From Pseudomonas putida (lineage in GTDB: Bacteria; Pseudomonadota; Gammaproteobacteria; Pseudomonadales; Pseudomonadaceae): 64,000 bases of DNA. A program made the position numbers and the translations under genes. Below the pieces are notes generated by a model. The model worked only from the letters and a program-made list of their open reading frames with translations. It had not been told where the DNA came from and ran no database searches. Location of the stretch: contig NZ_MKZO01000017.1 in assembly GCF_001941965.1 (NCBI RefSeq), forward strand, positions 49,699 through 113,698, read 5' to 3'. This document shows, in pieces, positions 63,933 through 64,000 of this stretch (position 1 is its first letter; each line of letters opens with the position of its first letter).

Positions 63933-64000
63933 GTTTCAGCCCTGAACGTACATGTCTTCTCACCACCCCCCCACAACCGAATCCGCCCGCGGCTCCGCCC

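Overview
The window is a high-GC chromosomal stretch of a Pseudomonas, most likely of the P. fluorescens/P. putida group. The evidence is the liuABCD leucine-degradation operon, a PrrF iron-stress sRNA, DUF2790, DUF3077-like and DUF6124-like small proteins, and many REP/REPIN hairpins (core GTGGGAGCTGGCTTGCCAGC). There are no rRNA or tRNA genes. Most of the window is ordinary metabolism and transport with divergent regulators, broken by accessory patches.

Layout. 1-425: 3' end of a YhaV-type toxin gene and a short island-edge-like spacer. 426-4517: a large SNF2-type helicase. 4724-10905: a tightly packed six-gene cluster that I read as a phosphoramidate pathway. Four of its genes match, by family and order of chemistry, the Campylobacter jejuni capsule O-methyl-phosphoramidate enzymes: glutamine kinase (PEP-synthase-like), CTP:phosphoglutamine cytidylyltransferase, gamma-glutamyl-CDP-amidate hydrolase (class I amidotransferase) and cytidine diphosphoramidate kinase (CysC-like). 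With them are a methyltransferase and a CDP-glycerol-transferase-like protein. This is the most unusual system in the window. 10912-18447: acyl-CoA synthetase divergent from liuABCD, with two LiuR-type palindromes between them. 18585-21802: a LexA/PrtR-like repressor lacking its protease residues, a small DUF6124-like protein, a Fur-controlled PrrF sRNA, a sigma-region-4/FecR-N-domain/membrane fusion, and an M14 carboxypeptidase.

21926-28273: Csu-type (archaic) chaperone-usher pilus operon with four pilins, chaperone, usher and tip adhesin. 28470-35000: zapE, a frameshifted propionyl-CoA synthetase, a decayed leucine-rich-repeat kinase, YebC, a LysE exporter and an AraC regulator. 35040-49774: an 802-residue protein of unknown family, a regulator with an aldolase pair, an aldo/keto reductase, a MocR regulator, an MFS/deaminase/LysR unit, and a serine hydrolase-porin-binding protein-DUF3237 run. 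49919-59883: TetR, glucarate catabolism (gudD, gudP, LacI regulator, tandem operators), quinone-reductase-like flavoprotein/LysR, a divergent SDR, and a LysR/EamA pair with duplicated leader sequence.

59884-64000: a looser, repeat-rich accessory end. It holds small uncharacterised genes, a DUF3077-like gene, a small tyrosine phosphatase, a GNAT acetyltransferase, and three copies of a structured RNA element whose closing stems covary and whose loop is complementary to flanking TTGGTAG motifs, as in phage C4-type antisense RNAs.
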